Origin: Turbatrix aceti
Lineage: Eukaryota; Nematoda; Chromadorea; Rhabditida; Panagrolaimidae
Length of the DNA stretch: 64,000 nt
Direction of reading: 5' to 3'
Assembly (NCBI GenBank): GCA_963969345.1
Contig: OZ017770.1
Span: 3,481,246 to 3,545,245 of the forward strand
The notes under the pieces are model-generated. The model saw nothing but the letters and a program-made list of their open reading frames with translations. It was not told the origin of the DNA and ran no database searches. Made by a program: the position numbers and the translations under genes. This document shows, one piece after another, positions 59,667 through 64,000 of this stretch (within the stretch, counting starts at the first letter, position 1; every line of letters begins with the position of its first letter).

Positions 59667-61386
59667 TATTATTATTATTATTATTATTTCACCATTACTC
59701 AGTGGTTAGTTATCATTAGACCAGATGTTAGGAGGCACAAATGACGTCCACGTAGGCGTAAATGTCTCGATTCGTTTTGGTCGCGATTTCTTCTTCCCCT
59801 CGTCGTTGTGGTCTGTTTTTCGTCTTGTTGAACACCGAGTTGAGCGAATCGGCCCATCGTAAGGAAGGGTGTCCCACGGGTCGTTTTCCTTGTGGTATCC
59901 ACAAGGTCAGTCGTCGGGCCCATCTGTTTTCGTCTGCCTCCAGGAGCTTTCGCGCGTATGTCCATTTTCGGCGTTCCGCTTCCTTCACCCAGTCTTTGAG
60001 TTTTGTTCTTCGTCGGATGATTTTGTTTCGGACTTTGTCAGACCGTCGCAGCCCGAGGATGGCTCGTTCGACTCGGTGTTGAGCATTGCGCAACGTAGAT
60101 CTTGCCGTTTCTGTCAGCGCCCAGGTTTCACAGCCGTACAACACCGATGGCAAGATGCAGGCATGGATCAGGCGGCGCTTCAAGTACATTGGCGTGCGTT
60201 TGGAACGGACTTCTGTCTCGCTAAACGTGACGTCTACTGGTGCAGGGTTCACGCCTAGTGGGCCGCTGTTTGACCTGTAAAGCTCGCCGAAAAAACCAGA
60301 GATAGCTTTGACGGTCTGCTCTATGGCGTCTTCGTTGGCCTTGGCTTTGACGTAGTTCGTTTTGCGGCCGTAGACAAGCTGTTGTCGACCCTGCTTCAGC
60401 TTCCCAGATGCGATTGCTTTTGTGGTGACTCGTAGGCGCCTGCTTTGGATGTCTTCTTTCAGGGACCATCGGAGCAGCTTTGCTACTACGGAGTAGTGCA
60501 CCCGTTCCGCAGCTGTTTGGATGCCGACGCAGAACTTCATCCGGGCTCTGAGCTCCATCAGGCTCTGGGTTCTCATCGAGATGGCCGGCTCTGGTGGAAC
60601 TTCGACCGTTGCTGCATCTGTGGCTTCGTTGATGATCTTCTTTAGCTCCAAGTAGTCGCGTTCAGGGTAGCCTGTAGGCATGTACTCTTTCAGTTTGGCT
60701 TGAAGCTCTTTCTGGATGGCTCGACGAGATAAAACCTTTTGACCTGGTCTCGGGAGTGCCGCTCTCCCGAAGCGTGCTTTTATGGATATCTTGCAGCGTA
60801 GTAGCCGATGGTCGCTACCGACATTGATACTGGGCAGGACGGCAACGTCTCGTATCTGCGACATCTTCTGCGTCAGTACGTAGTCAATTTCATGGACGCT
60901 TTCACCATTTGGAGCGCGCCAGGTCCAGCGGTTCTTATTGGCTTTCTTGAAGAAGCCGTTGGCAACAAAGAGGTTGTTGCTGATACAGAAGTCCAGCAAA
61001 AGTTCTCCTCGTGCGTTCCGACAGCCGACTGCGTGAGGTCCCGTGTTCGCTTCGCCTTGCTGTCGAGCTCCAATAGATGCGTTGAAGTCACCGATCACAA
61101 GTAGCTGCGACTGCTTGCGGGCGACAATGACTTCGTGCAGGTCGTCGAGAAAAGCCAAATACTCTTCGACTGAATGTCCCGTAGTTGGCGCGTAGACCTG
61201 AATAATCCGGAGGACGCGCTTTCCTGGCAGTCTTAGAGCGATCTCGGCAATTCGTGACGAAAAGGGGACGAACCAGAGCGGCTTCAGCGTGCCTGGCAGG
61301 TAGAAGCCGACTCCTCCGTGCGTTCTTTCGCCTGGGCTTTCGCCCGAGTACAAAAGATTGTACCCGCTTGGAAGGCTCAACGCTCC
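59667..61386 (-). mobile_element. RTE-type non-LTR retrotransposon inserted in the Polinton polymerase gene
   Basis: The insert is much richer in GC than the surrounding Polinton. Its 3' end on the minus strand is an AAT repeat ending next to the polymerase frame at 59667. The 5' boundary is at about 61,384-61,388. It is 5'-truncated, as the open frame begins inside the endonuclease with no ATG. Target duplication is unclear, at most 2-3 bases. Its 3' end is identical to the fragment at 25,659-25,913. Confidence 0.88.
59728..61380 (-). pseudogene. RTE-type ORF: apurinic endonuclease joined to C-terminal domain, reverse transcriptase core missing
   Basis: The 550-codon frame begins in the APE endonuclease domain (HGGVGFYLPG, RIIQVYAPT, LLVIGDFNAS, GSDHRLLRCK, with the Asp/His residues of the fold). 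It then passes through the linker region usual before the RT domain (about residues 220-395). At TFSETEVRS it jumps straight to KRTPMYLKRRLIHACILPSVLYGCETWAL, which normally follows the RT domain, and ends with the C-terminal region (RPVGHPSLRWADS). The seven RT motifs, including the F/YxDD box, are absent, yet the frame is kept. The residues after that are identical with the fragment near 25.7 kb. Confidence 0.85.
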
Positions 61387-62082
61387 ATCTCAAAAACCTA
61401 GTTATCACTAATCCTGAAGCATGATGTTCTCTATTCTCCACGTCATTCATTAATGTGCTACATGCTGCTTGATAGAATTCTTCCCTACTTTCACCAGAAT
61501 GTAAAAGTTGAGTTTTCGTATTTACATGAAACTTATGCGGATCAGTAGAATCAGGCTTCTTTGTTTCACATTCTAAATATAGCGTTATTCTCACATTAGT
61601 ATTTTTGTAAATATCGTTGACTACACTACATTGCTTCTTCTTGAGAAAAGAAGTCAATCTCTTTTTTACAATCGTGGTGTAAAATTCAATACCTTTCTCT
61701 TCGATCATTTCAAAAGGATTTTTTAGGAAATCTTTGTTGTTCTTGCTTCTATAATTTGTTACTCTTGAGTTAGCATTTTCTCTATCTTCTTGTTCCATAA
61801 AAATCAAATCATCCATAGGAAAAATCTCATCTGGAGGTGGTAATGGATTTTCTTGAGAATGATCATTGATAAATTGCTTCATTTCATCCACCTTCATCTT
61901 TTTCATTTGAGCATCAGTCATTAGTAATCTTTTCTTTTTATTAATTTTTCTAACTATACGGAGAAGTTCATCTCTCGACATTGTCAGATGAATTCTTTTA
62001 AAACTAAAAAGATATTACTATTTCAAATTCTAGAAGGAGTCAAAACTTCCTTTTATATAGAAAAATTTTTTTAAAGAAAAAT

Positions 62083-62307
62083 TCAAATTTCTAACTCAGT
62101 GAAAGTAATGTCTTTAAACTTCATAATGAAATCAATCATTTCTTGTTTTCTCATAGTTTGGATTTCCCTAGATTTGAGGATGTATTTTCTCAATTCACTT
62201 CCAATCATTGCAACTTTTCTACGAACTTCATCTCTTTTCATTTTCTTTAGATCTTCTTCGTGTGAAGAAATATTTTGGAAACTTACTTCTTGAGTAATTT
62301 CTTCCAT
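62083..62307 (-). CDS. Small charged Polinton ORF
   Basis: A 74-residue frame starts MEEITQEVSFQN. It is Lys/Glu/Met-rich and helical, with KMKRDEVRRKV and MRKQEMIDFIMKFKD, resembling the N-terminal segment of the neighbouring polymerase gene (MSRDELLRIVRKINKK, MKVDEMKQFI). Both look like small SAP-like helix pairs; this is inference. It is divergent from the ORF at 62,353 across a 45-base AT-only-like promoter region with TATAAATA-type boxes. Confidence 0.5.
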   Translation of the reverse strand: MEEITQEVSFQNISSHEEDLKKMKRDEVRRKVAMIGSELRKYILKSREIQTMRKQEMIDFIMKFKDITFTELEI

Positions 62308-62352
62308 TTATAAATACAATAATTTTTTATAAATAAATTACTTTTTCAAAAA

Positions 62353-63354
62353 ATGCCTTCCACAATCGAAATCTATGATCCTAGGAAGAGAAATGAGATA
62401 ATAAACAATTTTCTAAAGAATAGAAAAGAACACCATCTAAAAAATCTTCAAGAACGCTCAGACCTAGAAAATGTTGAAGATCACCGCATTGAAGTATTTA
62501 AACCCATACTAGAATCAAATAAAAAATTACAAGAAGAAATTATTGATGAGAAGAATAAAATAGTTCAAACTCTCAATTCATTCAAAGGAGAAATTAAAGG
62601 ACAACCACAAATTTTACAAAGTACTCCATTGAAGCAAATCCAAACTGCAAGTAGTCCAAGTAAAGTAAATTCTCCTTCAAACGAACCGAAGGTTCTAGGA
62701 TTCTCTGAATCTGTAATCAAAGTTTCCAACTTAATTGCAACTTATCTTCAAGATCCTAAAGATAAAAGTAATGCTGGGTATTCAATAAGGTATTCCTCCG
62801 AAGGAGGTTTAAAAGGTTATACTATTGGAAATAAAGAAGTAAGCTTTGAAGATAATACAATGGAAATCAATAATGTAGAATATAATGCAACTCCTGGTCT
62901 TATGGAATTATTAACTAAGAAATCTCCAGATATTAGTAGAATTCAGAAAGAAGATATTCAAAATTATCGAGAAATCTTACTTTGCTCAGATGCACTGTAT
63001 CAAAAATTTGATAAAAGTAGTAAAAGATATAATGCTGATGCTAGTGATAAATGGAAATTCATAAAAGATAATTATTTTGTAACTAAGAGTCCAGCTACTG
63101 ATAGTAGTGTTACAAAAGGTCAAAGTAGTCAAAGTGTCAATACATCACAAACATCAGGAAGTTCAATTCAATTTGATTTCCTACCCCCAAAAATTAATGA
63201 TCTCATGGATCAACTAAGATTAAGTATTGGTTCTTATCAAGCTGGAAATAATGAAGAATATAATAAGATTCATGCTATATTAGATGAATTGATTCGTAGA
63301 AAGAAGATCAAAAAGAAAGATTTACCAAGTATTTATTTAGGTATTGGATTGTAA
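62353..63354 (+). CDS. Conserved Polinton-associated ORF of unknown function
   Basis: An intronless 333-residue frame starts MPSTIEIYDPRKRNEII. The N-terminal 85 residues form a likely coiled coil. A conserved middle block (EINNVEYNATPGLMELL, SPDISRIQKEDIQNYREILL) resembles a block found in Polinton ORFs of many invertebrates (TPGLxEL). The C-terminal part is Ser-rich, then helical (NDLMDQLRLSIGSYQAG). No catalytic motif is visible. A structural or packaging role is possible. Codon use is AT-rich like the rest of the element. Confidence 0.65.
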   Translation: MPSTIEIYDPRKRNEIINNFLKNRKEHHLKNLQERSDLENVEDHRIEVFKPILESNKKLQEEIIDEKNKIVQTLNSFKGEIKGQPQILQSTPLKQIQTASSPSKVNSPSNEPKVLGFSESVIKVSNLIATYLQDPKDKSNAGYSIRYSSEGGLKGYTIGNKEVSFEDNTMEINNVEYNATPGLMELLTKKSPDISRIQKEDIQNYREILLCSDALYQKFDKSSKRYNADASDKWKFIKDNYFVTKSPATDSSVTKGQSSQSVNTSQTSGSSIQFDFLPPKINDLMDQLRLSIGSYQAGNNEEYNKIHAILDELIRRKKIKKKDLPSIYLGIGL

Positions 63355-63387
63355 ATCCTAATGACCTAAAGGAGTATTGGTCTTTAG

Positions 63388-63768
63388 CTAAACATATGAA
63401 TTTGAAAAGTATACATCATACTTTTTGTTGAAATCTTTAAAACTTCTGATACGTTGTTTGTCAGATTTCAATAGAACCTTTGATTTGTCAAGAAGATCAA
63501 CTTTTTTACTTTCTACTTTTATTTGTTCTTTTTCAAAGATATCAGGTACCTCAGGATTCTTGTGAATTTCCTTCGAAAAAGTGAATTTTCCATGAACATC
63601 TCTATTTCTAGGGCTTTTTACACCTTTTTCTTTGTGAGCAATATTCAATTCCTTCATATAATTAGATACTGTTTTTGATGAAATATTATATTTTCTAGCA
63701 AATGAAATCATTGAATTATGAATGAAGTCATAAGAACGAATTAAATCAAGTATTTCTGATTTTTCCAT
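63388..63768 (-). CDS. Polinton ORF with N-terminal helix-turn-helix
   Basis: The 126-residue frame from ATG at 63766-63768 starts MEKSEILDLIRSYDFIHNS. The open frame extends further upstream to 63966, but that stretch is low-complexity ATTCC repeats, so I prefer the internal start. Residues 1-50 (MISFARKYNISSKTVSNYM) look like a DNA-binding helix-turn-helix; the rest is basic. Possible regulator; not recognised as a specific family. Confidence 0.5.
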   Translation of the reverse strand: MEKSEILDLIRSYDFIHNSMISFARKYNISSKTVSNYMKELNIAHKEKGVKSPRNRDVHGKFTFSKEIHKNPEVPDIFEKEQIKVESKKVDLLDKSKVLLKSDKQRIRSFKDFNKKYDVYFSNSYV

Positions 63769-63830
63769 TGTTTGAATTTCACAAGTGAATCCGTAGGAGA
63801 TCCTTAATTTATTTAGATACTTTTTATTGA

Positions 63831-63898
63831 GGAATAATGGAATGGAATGATGGTATGGAATTAAGGAATAATGGAAGTGTGGAATAAAGGAATATCGG
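63831..63898. repeat. Degenerate GGAAT/ATTCC tandem repeat
   Basis: Imperfect units of GGAAT with inserted ATGG and AAGG variants lie inside the Polinton just upstream of the HTH ORF. Internal tandem arrays between genes are common in such elements. Confidence 0.7.
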
Positions 63899-64000
63899 AA
63901 AAATAATTTATCTAATAAATAAGGACTTTGAATATTACGAATGGAGAAACAAATTAATAGATACACACCTACAAATGAAGAATTAGAAGGATTGGATAAC

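Larger units (their letters stand above)
56320..61981 (-). pseudogene. Polinton protein-primed DNA polymerase B, disrupted
   Basis: Three blocks belong to one gene: 61981 to about 61,387 (N-terminal region), 59666-57717 and 57726-56320. The middle block has the exonuclease motifs YSDFESL, FHNLKGYDSHL and YMINDVLLLADV. The last block has polymerase motif A (DANNLYGWAM), motif B (LMNNSVFGK) and motif C (YQDTDSL). The residues around the first junction (HHASGLVITRFLR, then ASYIPNPQ and NIQNKDNMCFKW) fit the order seen in intact Polinton polymerases, so the RTE element at 59,667-61,386 interrupts the gene. A second break, a single-base frame change near 57,720-57,750, separates the exonuclease and polymerase halves. 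Replication by this copy is not expected unless the frameshift is an assembly error. Confidence 0.88.
55896..64000. mobile_element. Polinton/Maverick element (partial, runs past window end)
   Basis: From about 55.9 kb base composition shifts to AT-rich and gene structure becomes intronless. The protease, protein-primed DNA polymerase B and a conserved Polinton ORF identify a Polinton/Maverick. The integrase, packaging ATPase and capsid genes and the right terminal repeat are not in the window. The left boundary and 6-bp target duplication could not be fixed. The element is disabled in its polymerase gene. Confidence 0.88.

Noticed and set aside
59728..61380. A 550-residue host gene of the endonuclease/craniofacial-development-protein kind
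   Set aside because: The protein is APE endonuclease plus RTE C-terminal region, lies inside a Polinton gene, ends in an AAT tail and has a second genomic copy with target duplication, so it is a retrotransposon remnant.
62353..63354. Polinton capsid protein
   Set aside because: No jelly-roll-like strand pattern is visible; the coiled-coil start and conserved TPGLxEL block fit the unnamed Polinton ORF better.

Overview
This window is nuclear DNA of a nematode. Coding sequence is split by many introns of about 40-65 bases with GT starts and TTTCAG or TTTTAG ends. Several genes belong to nematode or invertebrate families: a DIM-1-like muscle Ig protein, TIR-1/SARM, an OSM-9/OCR-like TRPV channel, an SXP/RAL-2-like secreted protein, a stargazin-like subunit and a DAF/SMA-type SMAD. 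I cannot name the species. Gene models were built by hand from intron phase. Where I give exon lists, the phases join without a break unless I say otherwise.

Layout. 1-1961 (+): 3' part of a secreted MAM-like protein with Ser/Thr repeats. 2391-3108 (-): unrecognised gene. 3501-4944 (-): stargazin/TARP-like four-pass protein. 6469-7726 (+): unrecognised 285-residue protein. 8652-10232 (-): casein kinase 1 delta/epsilon. 14383-15641 (+): secreted SXP/RAL-2-like protein. 16121-17507 (-): DIM-1-like three-Ig protein. 20035-25352 (-): MOB protein with a 4.2-kb first intron. 31567-34006 (+): DOMON protein with basic cleavage sites. 34129-35675 (-): SMAD without the C-terminal SSxS. 37158-37609 (-): COMM-domain protein. 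38274-38738 (-): small unrecognised ORF. 41241-43046 (+): Set2-like protein with a TFIIS-N-like and an SRI-like region but no SET domain. 44419-48240 (-): tir-1/SARM1. 50519-52149 (+): CYP4-type P450, ending 66 bases from the convergent TRPV channel gene (52216-55517, -).

From about 55,900 to the window end the DNA turns AT-rich and belongs to a Polinton/Maverick element. Visible parts are an adenain-like protease, a protein-primed family B DNA polymerase, a conserved Polinton ORF and two small charged/HTH ORFs. The integrase, ATPase and capsid genes must lie beyond the window. The polymerase gene is broken twice, by a frameshift and by an inserted GC-richer RTE-type retrotransposon that has itself lost its reverse-transcriptase core.

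The same RTE family left a 3' fragment 5' of the MOB gene, base-for-base identical where compared and flanked by a 12-base target duplication, so the family was recently active. Two non-autonomous hAT elements with perfect 8-base target duplications are present: a 396-bp one full of GAGTC motifs in the MOB intron, and a 79-bp one near 39.1 kb. The long gaps between genes hold no coding sequence I could support.
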